Part shown: positions 34,775 to 45,878 of the stretch, in pieces
Position numbering within the stretch: the stretch's first letter is position 1
Layout of the letters: the number at the start of each line of letters is the position of its first letter
Assembly (NCBI RefSeq): GCF_945952435.1
Contig: NZ_CAMFHZ010000023.1
Location: forward strand, 1-57,205
Reading direction: 5' to 3'
Length of the DNA: 57,205 bases
Origin: an uncultured Microbacterium sp.
GTDB lineage: Bacteria > Actinomycetota > Actinomycetes > Actinomycetales > Microbacteriaceae
Notes under the pieces: generated by a model
Database searches by the model: none
What the model was told of the DNA's origin: nothing
The model's input: the letters and a program-made list of their open reading frames with translations, nothing else
Program-made: the position numbers and the translations under genes

Positions 34775-36124
34775 TCAGTCCACGCCGTGCGCGAGCAGTC
34801 GGCCGCGGGGCTCTCCGCCGTCGACGACCTCTCCGCGCAGATAGGCGGCGCGCACGACGCCGTCGAGCGTGCGTCCGGCGTAGGCGGACACCGGGTTCTT
34901 GTGCCGCAGCTCCGCGACGTCGACCGTGAACGACTCGTCGGGCGCGAACACGGCGAAGTCCGCGTCCCCGCCGACGGCGATCGCGCCCTTGCGCTGCAGG
35001 CCCACGAACGCCGCAGGCTGCGAGGACATGAGCGCGACGATCCGTTCGAGCGGGATGCCGCGACGGCGCGCCTCGGTCCACACGAGCGGCAGGCCCAGCT
35101 GCAGGGAGGAGATCCCGCCCCAGGCGACGTCGAATCCGCCGCTCTCCGGGTGCTTGAGCTCGACGGTCGCCGGCGAGTGATCCGACACGATGAGGTCGAT
35201 CGTGCCGTCCGCGACCGCCTCCCAGAGCAGGTCCTGGTTGCCGGCCTCGCGGATCGGCGGGCAGCATTTGAAGGCCGTCGCCCCGTCCGGGATCTCCTCA
35301 GCGGTGAGCACGAGGTAGTGCGGGCAGGTCTCGACCGTGAGACGGACGCCCTCCGCCTTGGCCGTCCGGATCTCCTCCAGCGCGTCGGAGGAGGAGAGGT
35401 GCAGGATGTGCGCGCGGGCACCGGTGCGGCGCGCCCGGTCGATCACGTCCTTGATCCCGACGTCCTCGGCGGCCCTGGGCCGCGAAGCCAGGAAATCGGC
35501 GTACACCGGCCCCTCCCGGTGCGGCGCGTCCTCGATGACGTGCGGATCCTCGGCGTGCACGATGAGGACGGAGTCGAACGTGGCGAGCTCGGCGAGGTCC
35601 TCCTCGATCTCGTCGAGGCCGAGAGGCGGGAACTCGTCGACACCGCTCGGCAGCAGGAAGCACTTGAAGCCGAAGACGCCCGCCTCGTGCAGCGGCCGCA
35701 GCTGCGCCGTGTTGCCGGGCACCGCGCCTCCCCAGAAGCCCACGTCGACGTGCACCTGGTCCCGCGCGACCCCGCGCTTGATCTCGAGGGCCTCGACGTC
35801 CACGGTCGGCGGGATGCTGTTCAGCGGCATGTCCACGATCGTCGTGACCCCGCCCGCCGCCGCGGCACGCGTCGCCGACGCGAAGCCCTCCCACTCGGTG
35901 CGTCCCGGCTCGTTCACGTGCACGTGCGAGTCGACGAGGCCGGGCAGCAGGATCTCCTCCGACCCCACCTCGACGACGCGATCCCCCGCCAGGTCCGCGC
36001 CGAGGGGCGCGACGGCGACGATGACGCCGTCGCGCACGCCGACCTCGTGCGGGCCGACTCCTTCCGGCGTGAGCACACGCTCCCCGCGGAGGACGAGGTC
36101 GTAGTGGTCGGCGGGGTCTGGCAT
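34775..36124 (-). CDS. allB: Allantoinase
   Basis: AllB opens the allantoin ring to allantoate. The 449-residue cyclic amidohydrolase has the metal site [20 protein letters not shown], the carboxylated Lys in [39 protein letters not shown] and the metal Asp in IVSDHSPAT. These are the family residues in order. It is the last gene of the five-gene operon hyi-glxR-gcl-glxK-allB. A short leader with GGAACA precedes the ATG. Its substrate allantoin would come from the uricase operon at 49.5-51.2 kb. Confidence 0.96.
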   Translation of the reverse strand: MPDPADHYDLVLRGERVLTPEGVGPHEVGVRDGVIVAVAPLGADLAGDRVVEVGSEEILLPGLVDSHVHVNEPGRTEWEGFASATRAAAAGGVTTIVDMPLNSIPPTVDVEALEIKRGVARDQVHVDVGFWGGAVPGNTAQLRPLHEAGVFGFKCFLLPSGVDEFPPLGLDEIEEDLAELATFDSVLIVHAEDPHVIEDAPHREGPVYADFLASRPRAAEDVGIKDVIDRARRTGARAHILHLSSSDALEEIRTAKAEGVRLTVETCPHYLVLTAEEIPDGATAFKCCPPIREAGNQDLLWEAVADGTIDLIVSDHSPATVELKHPESGGFDVAWGGISSLQLGLPLVWTEARRRGIPLERIVALMSSQPAAFVGLQRKGAIAVGGDADFAVFAPDESFTVDVAELRHKNPVSAYAGRTLDGVVRAAYLRGEVVDGGEPRGRLLAHGVD

Positions 36125-36236
36125 GGGTGTTCCTTCGTGTCGTACCTTGTCGTGCCTTGTCGTGCGAGAGAGGTGCCGGATCCGTGCGACGCTGCGCGGA
36201 TCCGGTGTCCGGGGGTTCGGGGGACAGCCGTCGGCG

Positions 36237-37376
36237 TCAGCGACCGGGGGCGACGAGCGCCCCGAGGTCCGCTCCGATGCGCCTGCCCGTTTCGGCGAGG
36301 AGCCGGGGCGCCTCGGCCATGCTCACGACCGGATCCGGTTCGATCCCGCTGAGAGCATAGACCCGGGCGAAACCCGCCGCGGCGGCGGCCTCGGGCGAGA
36401 GCGTGGACCGCCCGCACACCGCGATGACCGGCACACCGGCCTCCCGGGCCGCGGCGGCGACACCGAGCGGCGTCTTCCCGCCGAGGCTCTGCTCGTCCAG
36501 GCTCCCCTCGCCGGTGATGACGAGATCGGCGCCGACGAGGCGCTCGGCGAGCCCCGTGAGCGCCTGCACGACCTCCACGCCCGGTTCGCGCGTCGCGCCG
36601 AGCACCGCGAGGGCGGCATATCCCACGCCGCCGGCGCCGCCCGCGCCGCCCATCCGCGTCGCCGCGCGGACGCCGGGTTGCCGTTCGAGCAGCGCGGCGT
36701 AGTGCGCGAGGGCGGCGTCGAGCCGAGCGACGTCGTCCGGACTCGCGCCCTTCTGCGGGCCGAACACCGCGGCCGCCCCCCGGGGGCCGAGGAGAGGGTT
36801 GTCCACGTCGCTCGCGAGCACGACCTCCGTATCCGCCAGACGCGGATCCAGGCCCGAGACGTCGATCGACGCGAGCCGCGCGAGCGCGGCCCCTCCGCCG
36901 GGCAGCGGCCGCCCCTCGCCGTCGCGGAGCGAGACGCCCAGAGCGGCGAGCATCCCGGCGCCGCCGTCCGTGTTCGCGGATCCGCCGATGCCCAGCACGA
37001 TCCGACGCGCCCCGTGCTCGAGCGCCGCACGGATGAGCTCTCCGGTGCCGAAGCTGCTCGCGCCGCCCGGATCCCTGCGCCCCTCGGGCAAAAGATCGAG
37101 TCCGCTCGCGGCCGCCATCTCGATGAGCGCCTCGTCGCCGCGGACGGCGAACCGGGCGCTCACGGGAGCCCCGGTGGGGTCGGAGACCGTGACCGTGACC
37201 GGCTCGAATCCGGCCGCGAGGGCGGCGTCGAGGGTGCCCTCACCACCGTCCGCGACGGGGGCCGTGTCGATCACGACCCCCGGCGCGGAGGAGCGGATCC
37301 CCTCGGCGAGCGCCGCGGCGACCTCCGGCCCCGTGGCGGAGCCCTTGAACTTGTCGGACGCGATCAGGATGCGCAT
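36237..37376 (-). CDS. glxK: Glycerate kinase
   Basis: This 379-residue glycerate kinase (GlxK/GarK family) phosphorylates D-glycerate, the last step of the glyoxylate-glycerate branch. It starts [20 protein letters not shown] and carries [53 protein letters not shown] and [17 protein letters not shown], all family hallmarks. The length is normal. It lies 15 nt downstream of gcl and about 110 nt before allB in the same operon. Confidence 0.96.
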   Translation of the reverse strand: MRILIASDKFKGSATGPEVAAALAEGIRSSAPGVVIDTAPVADGGEGTLDAALAAGFEPVTVTVSDPTGAPVSARFAVRGDEALIEMAAASGLDLLPEGRRDPGGASSFGTGELIRAALEHGARRIVLGIGGSANTDGGAGMLAALGVSLRDGEGRPLPGGGAALARLASIDVSGLDPRLADTEVVLASDVDNPLLGPRGAAAVFGPQKGASPDDVARLDAALAHYAALLERQPGVRAATRMGGAGGAGGVGYAALAVLGATREPGVEVVQALTGLAERLVGADLVITGEGSLDEQSLGGKTPLGVAAAAREAGVPVIAVCGRSTLSPEAAAAAGFARVYALSGIEPDPVVSMAEAPRLLAETGRRIGADLGALVAPGR

Positions 37377-37391
37377 GGCGAGCCACCGGTT

Positions 37392-39179
<1,788 letters not shown>

Positions 39180-39205
39180 GATCGTTTCCTTAGGTCTGAT
39201 GGGGT

Positions 39206-39244
39206 CGTTGAGCGAGGACGGCGAAGCCGACCGAGACGAAACGC
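39206..39244 (+). repeat. Dispersed repeat, copy 3
   Basis: This is a 39-bp copy between glxR and gcl, inside the operon. It has the stem CGGC-GAA-GCCG and ends in GAGACGAAACGC like the copies at 34-70 and 16239-16277. Confidence 0.9.
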
Positions 39245-39302
39245 GGTGATCGGCCGAAAGCGGCGTTGCTTCACCCGCTCACACGACCCCGAAAGGGGTG
39301 GG

Positions 39303-40181
39303 TCAGTTCTTGCCGGACAGCTCGGTGGTGAGCTTGAACAGGCCCGAGTGGTCGAGCCCGCCGTCGCCGCGGGCGACGAGCGCGTTCACGAGCTGTGCGA
39401 CCGCGGCGCCGAGCGGGACGGTGACCCCGACCGAGCGCGCAGCCGACGTGACGATGCCCAGATCCTTGTTGTGGAGGGCGAGGCGGAAGCCGGGCGCGAA
39501 GTCGCGTTTCAGCATCTTCTGGCCCTTCTGGTCGAGGACCTTGGATCCGGCCAGTCCCCCGCCGAGGACGGTCAGCGCCGCGTCGGTGTCGACGCCGAAC
39601 GCCTCGAGGAAGGCGATCGCCTCGGCGAGCGCCTGGATGTTGACCGCGACGATGAGCTGGTTCGCGGCCTTCACGGTCTGCCCCGCACCGGCGGGGCCGA
39701 CGTGCACGATGGTCTTGCCGATCGCGTTCAGCACGGGCTCGGCCTGTGCGAAGTCCTCCGCGGATCCGCCGACCATGATCGAGAGGGCGGCGTCGATCGC
39801 CCCCTGCTCGCCGCCCGAGACCGGGGCGTCCACGACGCCGAGACCGGCGGCGACCGCCTCCTCGGCGAGCTCCTTGGCGACGTCGGGGCGGATCGAGGAG
39901 TTATCGATCCAGAGGGCGCCGGGCTTCGCATGCGCGAACACGCCGTCCTCGCCCTGGACGACGCCGGCGACGTCCGGGGAGTCGGGGACCATGGTGATGA
40001 CGACGTCGGCGTCCTTCACCGCGTCGGCGATGCTCGTCGCTGCGCTCCCTCCCGCGGCCACGAGCTTGTCGATGGCCTCGGGGCTGCGGTTATAGCCGGC
40101 GACCTCGTAGCCGGCCTTCACGAGGTTGGTCGCCATGGGCAGCCCCATGATGCCGAGGCCGATGAATGCGATGCGGGTCAT
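39303..40181 (-). CDS. glxR: 2-hydroxy-3-oxopropionate reductase (tartronate semialdehyde reductase)
   Basis: This 292-residue beta-hydroxyacid dehydrogenase reduces tartronate semialdehyde to D-glycerate with NAD(P)H. It has the Rossmann start IAFIGLGIMGLPMATNLVKAG, the substrate motif VVDAPVSGGEQGA, catalytic Lys in GAGQTVKAANQLIVAVN, and the C-terminal KDLGIVTSAA. Location between hyi and gcl fixes the role better than sequence alone. Confidence 0.95.
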   Translation of the reverse strand: MTRIAFIGLGIMGLPMATNLVKAGYEVAGYNRSPEAIDKLVAAGGSAATSIADAVKDADVVITMVPDSPDVAGVVQGEDGVFAHAKPGALWIDNSSIRPDVAKELAEEAVAAGLGVVDAPVSGGEQGAIDAALSIMVGGSAEDFAQAEPVLNAIGKTIVHVGPAGAGQTVKAANQLIVAVNIQALAEAIAFLEAFGVDTDAALTVLGGGLAGSKVLDQKGQKMLKRDFAPGFRLALHNKDLGIVTSAARSVGVTVPLGAAVAQLVNALVARGDGGLDHSGLFKLTTELSGKN

Positions 40182-40217
40182 GTCTTCGCTCCTTCGCGGA
40201 ATGGTGTCGGGGGGCGC

Positions 40218-41015
40218 TCAGGCGCGCGCGGTCTCGCCCAGCCAGGCGAACGGATCGGCCTGCGTGGCCTTGTACTCGAGGCCGACCACGCCGTCGTAGC
40301 CGCCGGCCTCCGCATCGGCGATCCACTGGCCGAGGGGCAGCTCGCCGGTGCCGGGCTCGCCGCGCCCGGGGGCGTCGGCGATCTGGATGTGGCCGAACTC
40401 GGCGGCGTGGTCGCGGATCACGGCGGGCACGTCGTCGCCGTTGACGGCGAGATGGTAGAAGTCGGCGAGGAGGCGGACGTTGTCCACGCCCTCCTCGTCC
40501 CGCACGCGGCGGATGATCGCGAGCGCGTCCGCGGCGGTCTTGAGCGGGTAGGCGTCCATCCCGGACACCGGCTCCAGCAGCACGATCCCGTCGAGCGCGG
40601 CGACCGCGCGTCCGGCCGCAGCGAGGTTCTTCACGGCGAGGTCGTCCTGGGCCTGCGCGTCGACGCCGTCGATCCGGTTGCCGTAGAGCGCGTTGAAGGC
40701 CTTCGTGCCGAGACGCCGTCCGATGTCGACGACGACCTCCACGTTGGCCGCGAACTCGTCCTCACGTCCGACCCAGCTCACGAGCCCGCGGTCCCCGGCC
40801 GGCATGTCGCCCGCGAAGAAGTTGAGGCCCGTGAGCCGGACGCCCGCGTCCTGGATCGCGGCGACGAAGCCGTCTACCTCCTCCTGCGTGGGCACGGCGG
40901 CAGAAAAGGGCCACCAGAACTCCACGGCGTCGAAACCCGCCGCCCGGGCGGCGGCCGGACGATCCAGGATCGGGAGGTCGGTCAGCAGGATCGAGGCGTT
41001 GACGGTGTAGCTCAT
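40218..41015 (-). CDS. hyi: Hydroxypyruvate isomerase
   Basis: This 265-residue TIM-barrel protein interconverts hydroxypyruvate and tartronate semialdehyde. It starts YTVNASILLTDLPILDRPAAARAAGFDAVEFWWPF and has LNFFAGDMPAGDRG, the metal-binding LLEPVSGMDAYPLKTA, LLADFYHLAVNGDD, HIQIADAPGRGEPGTGEL and VGLEYKAT. It is the first gene of the hyi-glxR-gcl-glxK-allB operon, directly downstream of the paired operator at 41030-41065. Confidence 0.95.
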   Translation of the reverse strand: MSYTVNASILLTDLPILDRPAAARAAGFDAVEFWWPFSAAVPTQEEVDGFVAAIQDAGVRLTGLNFFAGDMPAGDRGLVSWVGREDEFAANVEVVVDIGRRLGTKAFNALYGNRIDGVDAQAQDDLAVKNLAAAGRAVAALDGIVLLEPVSGMDAYPLKTAADALAIIRRVRDEEGVDNVRLLADFYHLAVNGDDVPAVIRDHAAEFGHIQIADAPGRGEPGTGELPLGQWIADAEAGGYDGVVGLEYKATQADPFAWLGETARA

Positions 41016-41029
41016 GAGATCATCCTTGA

Positions 41030-41065
41030 TTCCAAATTATGGAAGAAAACTTTTGTTTGATGAAA
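41030..41065 (-). promoter_or_regulatory. Paired 21-bp-spaced operator, site C (hyi-allB operon)
   Basis: TTCCA-AATTA-TGGAA (41030-41044) and TTTTG-TTTGA-TGAAA (41051-41065, flanked by AC and GT as in site B) have centres 21 bp apart. The first lies 14 nt before the hyi ATG, which suits repression. Confidence 0.8.
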
Positions 41066-41128
41066 GTTTAGATCGAGGGGCGGAAGGATGTCAACGGTCC
41101 GCCCGGATCCGTCCTCGCCCGGGAGACA

Positions 41129-41164
41129 CGACGCCGCCTGCCTCCGAGGAGGCGGACGGCGTCG
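41129..41164 (-). terminator. Terminator of the malic enzyme/allE operon
   Basis: Two 17-nt arms (CGACGCCG... and ...CGGCGTCG) pair with two imperfect positions around a GA loop, 22 nt past the stop at 41187. No T-tract is seen. Confidence 0.75.
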
Positions 41165-41186
41165 GCGGACCGTGGGAGCGCGTCGA

Positions 41187-42008
41187 TCAGGTGAGGCGCA
41201 CCTGGCGGTTCATGTCCTTGTAGAGCAGGTAGCGGAAGTCCTCCGGCCCCCCGGCGTAGCAGGCCTGAGGGCAGAACGCCCGCAGCAGCATGTAGTCGCC
41301 CGCCTCGCACTCCACCCAGTCCTCGTTGAGCCGGTAGACGGCCTTGCCCTGGAGCACGAAGAGGCCGTGCTCCATGATGTGCGTCTCGGCGAACGGGATG
41401 GATCCGCCGGGCTTGAACGTCACGATGTTCACCTGCATGTCGTGTGCCATGTCGCTCGCGTCGGAGAAGCGGGTCGTCGCCCAGACCCCGTCGGTGTCGG
41501 GCATGGCGACCGGCTCGATCGCGTCGTCGCTCGTGACGAAGGAGGCGGGCGCGTCCACGCCCTCCAACCACTCGTACGCCTTGCGGATCCAGTGGAAGCT
41601 CGTGAGCATGGACCCCTCGTTCGCGAGCGACCACTGCGCACCCGGCGCGAGGAACGCGTAGCCGCCGGCCGCGAGCACATGGGTCTCGCCGTCGAGGGTC
41701 AGCGTGAGCTCCCCCGCGGTGACGAAGAGCACGCCCTCCACGCCGGCCTCGGGCTCGGGGCGCGCGGCGCCTCCCCCCGGCGCGATCTCGACGATGAGCT
41801 GCGAGAACGTCGTCGCCGAGCTGGCGGTGGGCCGGGCGATGATCCAGGCGCGCGTGTCGGTGAAACCGGGCAAGCTGCTCGTCACGATGTCGCGCATGAC
41901 GCCCTTGGGGATGAAGGTGTAGGCGAGCTTGACGACCGCCCGGTCGGTGAGCAGGTCCGTCTGCGGGGGCAGGCCTCCGGCCGGCGTGTAATAGGTACGG
42001 GTGCTCAT
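41187..42008 (-). CDS. allE: (S)-ureidoglycine aminohydrolase
   Basis: This 273-residue bicupin releases ammonia from (S)-ureidoglycine to give ureidoglycolate. It starts TYYTPAGGLPPQTDLLTDRAVV, has a first cupin (GVEGVLFVTAGELTLTLDGE...YAFLAPGAQWSLAN) and a second with the Mn-binding residues (GGSIPFAETHIMEHGLFVLQGK...CPQACYAGG). It ends KDMNRQVRL, as in E. coli YlbA/AllE. The ATG overlaps the stop of the DUF6986 gene (ATGA). The enzyme that would make its substrate, allantoate amidohydrolase, is not in the window. Confidence 0.95.
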   Translation of the reverse strand: MSTRTYYTPAGGLPPQTDLLTDRAVVKLAYTFIPKGVMRDIVTSSLPGFTDTRAWIIARPTASSATTFSQLIVEIAPGGGAARPEPEAGVEGVLFVTAGELTLTLDGETHVLAAGGYAFLAPGAQWSLANEGSMLTSFHWIRKAYEWLEGVDAPASFVTSDDAIEPVAMPDTDGVWATTRFSDASDMAHDMQVNIVTFKPGGSIPFAETHIMEHGLFVLQGKAVYRLNEDWVECEAGDYMLLRAFCPQACYAGGPEDFRYLLYKDMNRQVRLT

Positions 42009-43279
42009 CGGGCGTTCTCCTTGACGGTCAGTTTGGGGTGCGCGAGGCGGATCAGCTCGGCGGGTTCGGCTCCGGTCGCCGCGCGGACCTCGTCGTCCGT
42101 GAGGGCACCGCACTCGAGGCCGCGGACGACGAAACGGGCGAGAGCGCGCGCCGTGGCCGGCTCGTCCATGATCGCGGCATCGCCGCCGTTGAGGTAGGCG
42201 TCGAGCCTGCGGGCGGCCTCGGCGAAGCCCTCGCGGTAGAAGGCGTAGCTCGCGAGGTACCGGGTGGGCAGCTGCTGCGGAGCCAGATCCCAGCCCTGGT
42301 AGTAGCCGCGTTCGAGCGAACGCAGCACGAGCCGCGCATGCAGCACCCAGGCCGCGCGCACGTGCTCCGGGTCGCCGACCGGGATCACGTTCGTGGATCC
42401 GTCCGAGATCCGCACGCCGGTCTCGGCCACGGCCACCTGCATGACCTGCTTGGCGAAATCCGCGGCAGGGTGCTCCATCGACTGATACGCGGCCGCGATC
42501 TGCAACGACGCGCTGTAGTCGTAGGTGCCGTAGTGCAGGGACGAGATGCGTCCGCCCGCACGGTGCAGCAGGGTCGCGACCGGGACGGATCCGTCCGCCG
42601 CGACGATCAGCTGCGGCGTCTCCATCTGCACCTCGAAGCGCAGGCGTCCGCGATCCAGGCCCAGGCGGTCCTCGAAGACCTCGCAGAGCGCGACCATCGC
42701 CTCCACCTGCGCGACCGTGGTGACCTTGGGCAGCGTGAGCACGAGTCCGTCCGGAAGCGGGCCCGCCGCGGCCAGCGTCGACAGGAACAGGTCGAGCGTG
42801 CGGATCCCCCGCCGGCGCGTGGGCGCCTCGAAGCACTTGAAGCGGATCCCGATGAACGCGGGCGCGACGCCGGCCGCGACCGCCGCGGCGACCCGCTCGG
42901 CAGCGAGCACCGCGTCCGCGTCCTCCTCCTCGTCGGGGCGGGCACCGTAGCCGTCCTCGAAGTCGAGCCGCAGATCCTCGATCGGCTCCTCGCGCAGCTT
43001 CGCGTCCACGAGCGGCGCGAGCTCGTCGGCGAGCGCACCGAGGCCGACCGCCTCGGCGAGGGCCGCCGTGCCACCGGCGGCGGCGACCGCCTCGGCCGCC
43101 GCCGCGCCGAACGCGGCGGGCAGCTCGGGGCGGTACCGATCCGCGGGGACGTACAGCGTGTGCACCGGCTGACGGGATCCGTCGTCGCCGGGATACTCGG
43201 TCGCGAGGAGCGCGTCGGTGCCCTGCAGCCGATCGTCGACCTGCGCCAGGTCGTCCTCGCCCAGGGTTGCTCGTGCCAT
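42005..43279 (-). CDS. DUF6986 family HpcH/HpaI aldolase-like protein
   Basis: This 424-residue protein has the HpcH/HpaI-citrate lyase beta TIM-barrel features: LRLDFEDGYGARPDEEED (acidic metal or CoA site), FIGIRFKCFEAPTRRRGIRTLDLFL, LTLPKVTT, FEVQMETPQLI (metal Glu) and SSLHYGTYDYSASLQIAA. It resembles proteins labelled DUF6986. Family chemistry is C-C bond cleavage or formation on oxo-acids or acyl-CoA. Its location between malic enzyme and allE suggests a glyoxylate-related reaction (inference). A strong AAGGAGT site precedes the ATG. Confidence 0.88.
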   Translation of the reverse strand: MARATLGEDDLAQVDDRLQGTDALLATEYPGDDGSRQPVHTLYVPADRYRPELPAAFGAAAAEAVAAAGGTAALAEAVGLGALADELAPLVDAKLREEPIEDLRLDFEDGYGARPDEEEDADAVLAAERVAAAVAAGVAPAFIGIRFKCFEAPTRRRGIRTLDLFLSTLAAAGPLPDGLVLTLPKVTTVAQVEAMVALCEVFEDRLGLDRGRLRFEVQMETPQLIVAADGSVPVATLLHRAGGRISSLHYGTYDYSASLQIAAAYQSMEHPAADFAKQVMQVAVAETGVRISDGSTNVIPVGDPEHVRAAWVLHARLVLRSLERGYYQGWDLAPQQLPTRYLASYAFYREGFAEAARRLDAYLNGGDAAIMDEPATARALARFVVRGLECGALTDDEVRAATGAEPAELIRLAHPKLTVKENAR

Positions 43280-43284
43280 GCGAC

Positions 43285-44694
43285 TCACTCCTTGCCCGCC
43301 TTGCTCGCGGCGCCCGACTGAACGACACGGACGATAGCGTCGGCGACCGCGCCGGCCACGAGCGGGTCGAACACGCTCGGGATGATGAAGCTCGCGTTGA
43401 GCTCGTCCTCTCCGACCCGCTCTGCGATCGCCTGCGCCGCTGCGACCAGCATAGGTGGCGTGATGTCGGACACGCCCGCGTCGAGGAGCCCGCGGAAGAC
43501 TCCCGGGAACGCGAGCACGTTGTTGATCTGGTTCGGGAAGTCGCTGCGACCCGTGGCCACGACCGCGGCATGGCGCGAGGCGACGATGGGGTCGATCTCG
43601 GGGGTGGGGTTGGCCATCGCGAACACGATGGCGTCGTCGGCCATCGCCGCGATGTCCGACTCGTCGAGGATGTTCGGGGCGCTCACGCCGATGAACACGT
43701 CTGCGCCGACGAGGACCTCGCGCAGGGTGCCGCGGACGTCGCGGGGGTTCGTGGTCGCGGCGAGCTCCGTGCGGTGCGCATCCGTGTAGTCCTCGCCGCG
43801 ATGGATCGCGCCGGTGCGCCCACAGGCGACGATGTCGGTCGCGCCTTCCGCGAGCAGCAGCTGCACGATCGCGTTGCCCGCGGCCCCGACGCCGGACACC
43901 ACGATCCGCACGTCGCCGATCTCCTTGCCGACGACCTTGAGCGCGTTCCGCAGCGCGGCGAGGGTGACGATCGCGGTGCCGTGCTGGTCGTCGTGGAAGA
44001 CGGGGATGTCGAGCTCCTCGCGCAGCCGCGCCTCGATCTCGAAGCACCGCGGCGCGGCGATGTCCTCCAGGTTCACCCCGCCGTAGACCGGGGCGATCGC
44101 CTTCACAATCCGGATGATCTCCTCGGTGTCCTTGGTGTCGAGGCAGACCGGCCACGCGTCGACGTCGGCGAACTGCTTGAACAGCGCCGCCTTGCCCTCC
44201 ATGACGGGGAGCGCGGCCTCGGGGCCGATGTCGCCGAGGCCGAGGACCGCGGTACCGTCTGTGACGACGGCGATCGTGTTGCGCTTGACGGTGAGCTTGC
44301 GCGCCTTGCTCTTGTCCTCCGCGATCGCGAGGCAGACGCGCGCGACCCCGGGCGTGTAGGCGCGGGAGAGGTCGTCCCTGTTGCGCAGCGGGACCCGCGG
44401 CACCACCTCGAGCTTGCCGCCCAGGTGCATGAGGAAGGTGCGGTCGCTCGACTGGCGCACGGCGACGCCGTCGAGGGCGTCGATCCCCGCGCGCACCTGG
44501 TCGGCGTGCTCCTCGCCCGCGGTGTTGCACGTCAGGTCGACGACGATGGTCGTCGGGTGCGACTCCACGACGTCGAGCGCGGTCACGGCGGCGCCCGCTG
44601 CGGCGGCGGCCGCGGCCAGCTCGCTCGTGACGCTGAAGTTGGACGGCGCGTCGATGCGCAGCGTGATCGAGTTCCCGGGTCCCGGATTCGCCAT
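43285..44694 (-). CDS. NAD(P)-dependent malic enzyme with N-terminal ACT-like domain
   Basis: Malic enzyme converts malate to pyruvate and CO2. The 469-residue protein has an ACT-like domain (residues 1-85: [13 protein letters not shown]...TTIVVDLTC). [80 protein letters not shown] and [16 protein letters not shown] follow. It heads the malic enzyme-DUF6986-allE operon, 5 nt before the DUF6986 ATG, with GAGGAGG upstream. The paired operator at 44765-44800 lies between it and the IclR gene. With malate synthase it could return glyoxylate carbon to pyruvate. Confidence 0.95.
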   Translation of the reverse strand: MANPGPGNSITLRIDAPSNFSVTSELAAAAAAAGAAVTALDVVESHPTTIVVDLTCNTAGEEHADQVRAGIDALDGVAVRQSSDRTFLMHLGGKLEVVPRVPLRNRDDLSRAYTPGVARVCLAIAEDKSKARKLTVKRNTIAVVTDGTAVLGLGDIGPEAALPVMEGKAALFKQFADVDAWPVCLDTKDTEEIIRIVKAIAPVYGGVNLEDIAAPRCFEIEARLREELDIPVFHDDQHGTAIVTLAALRNALKVVGKEIGDVRIVVSGVGAAGNAIVQLLLAEGATDIVACGRTGAIHRGEDYTDAHRTELAATTNPRDVRGTLREVLVGADVFIGVSAPNILDESDIAAMADDAIVFAMANPTPEIDPIVASRHAAVVATGRSDFPNQINNVLAFPGVFRGLLDAGVSDITPPMLVAAAQAIAERVGEDELNASFIIPSVFDPLVAGAVADAIVRVVQSGAASKAGKE

Positions 44695-44764
44695 GCGTTT
44701 CCTCCTCGTCGAGGCACCCGGGCTGTCGGACGCGGGCGCTGATGACCGTGTTGGGCGTCATCGT

Positions 44765-44800
44765 TTTCGTATAGTGGATACTATTATCTTCATTGTGGAA
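44765..44800. promoter_or_regulatory. Paired 21-bp-spaced operator, site D (malic enzyme / iclR)
   Basis: TTTCG-TATAG-TGGAT (44765-44779) and the weak-left-arm ATCTT-CATTG-TGGAA (44786-44800) have centres 21 bp apart. ATAGTGGATACTAT (44771-44784) is also a perfect 5-bp-arm palindrome. The site lies between the two divergent genes, so it could control both. Confidence 0.6.
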
Positions 44801-44888
44801 GTTGTGCGCAACACGGGAGTGTGACTTCTTTCGAATTTCACGCGTTGCGCTCTCGCATGATGGAATGACCTCGACGACGGGAGCGGAC

Positions 44889-45674
44889 ATGGCGGTCAAC
44901 GACACGACGGGCGCGGCGAAGGCGCCGCGAGCGGCAGGATCCGGGGTGCAGTCCGTGGAACGGGTGTTCGAGCTGCTCGAGCTCGTGACCGACGCCGATG
45001 GCGACGTCACGCTCAGCGAGCTGTCCAACTCGACGGACCTCCCTCTGCCGACGATCCACCGCCTGCTGCGCACGCTCGTCTCCCTCGGCTACGCGCGCCA
45101 GCTGCCGAACCGCCGCTACGCCCTCGGCCCGCGACTGATCCGCATCGGCGAGGGGGCGTCGCGCCAGTTCGGAGCGCTCGCGCGCCCTCAGCTCAAGCAG
45201 CTCGTCGACGCGCTGGGCGAGAGCGCCAACATGGCCGTGCTCGACGGCGACATGGTCGTCTACGTCGCCCAGGTACCGTCGCAGCACTCGATGCGCATGT
45301 TCACCGAGGTGGGTCGCCGCGCCAACGCGCACGACACGGGCGTGGGCAAGGCTCTGCTGGCGGGCCTCGACGACGACGTCGTGCGCGGCATCGTGGGCCG
45401 GACGGGAATGGCGACGCCCACCCCCTACAGCCTCGGCACGGTGGACGACCTGCTCGCCGATCTGGACCGGATCCGTGAGCGCGGCTACGCGATCGACGAC
45501 CAGGAGCAGGAGATCGGCGTCCGGTGCTTCGCGATGGCCGTTCCCGGGGCGCCGACCCCGACCGCCATCTCGGTGTCAGGACCGGTCGCCCGTGTCGACG
45601 ATGCCTTCGGACAGCGGGCCGTTCCCCTGCTCCGCGACGCCGCCGACACGATCGCCGCCGACCTCGACGCGTAG
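44889..45674 (+). CDS. IclR family transcriptional regulator (candidate AllR-like)
   Basis: This 261-residue protein has an N-terminal winged helix (SVERVFELLELVTDADGDVTLSELSNSTDLPLPTIHRLLRTLVSLGY) and a C-terminal IclR effector domain (MAVLDGDMVVYVAQ, DTGVGKALLAGLDDD, IDDQEQEIGVRCFAMAV). IclR members AllR and IclR respond to glyoxylate or allantoin metabolites. Its divergence from malic enzyme and the shared paired sites make it the best candidate for the regulon controller. The ATG at 44889 has GGGAG 8 nt upstream; an in-frame ATG at 44865 is an alternative. Confidence 0.92.
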   Translation: MAVNDTTGAAKAPRAAGSGVQSVERVFELLELVTDADGDVTLSELSNSTDLPLPTIHRLLRTLVSLGYARQLPNRRYALGPRLIRIGEGASRQFGALARPQLKQLVDALGESANMAVLDGDMVVYVAQVPSQHSMRMFTEVGRRANAHDTGVGKALLAGLDDDVVRGIVGRTGMATPTPYSLGTVDDLLADLDRIRERGYAIDDQEQEIGVRCFAMAVPGAPTPTAISVSGPVARVDDAFGQRAVPLLRDAADTIAADLDA

Positions 45675-45878
45675 CCCCCGGCGCGGATCCCCCGAACCCC
45701 GTGCCCCAGGCCGCGGGCCGCGGGCCGCGGGCCCCAGGCCGCGGTCGCAGGTGGCCGGTAAACGGGTCCGATATGTCGGACTTCGGCAGGCATATCGGAC
45801 CGAAGCCCCGATCCGGGCCGACGTACCGGCAGCGATCCGGAATATCGGTCGGTCGAGACCAGGGATTGCGCCTGCCGG
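45675..45878. repeat. Intergenic 204 nt with GCGGGCC direct repeats and an 11-bp inverted repeat
   Basis: No gene is seen between iclR and aceE (convergent). Near 45710-45740 GCGGGCC recurs three times within CCCCAGGCCGCGG blocks. GGTCCGATATG (45765-45775) and CATATCGGACC (45791-45801) form a perfect inverted repeat with a 15-nt loop, and ATATCGG recurs at 45842-45848. It may be a two-way terminator or a protein site. Confidence 0.6.
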
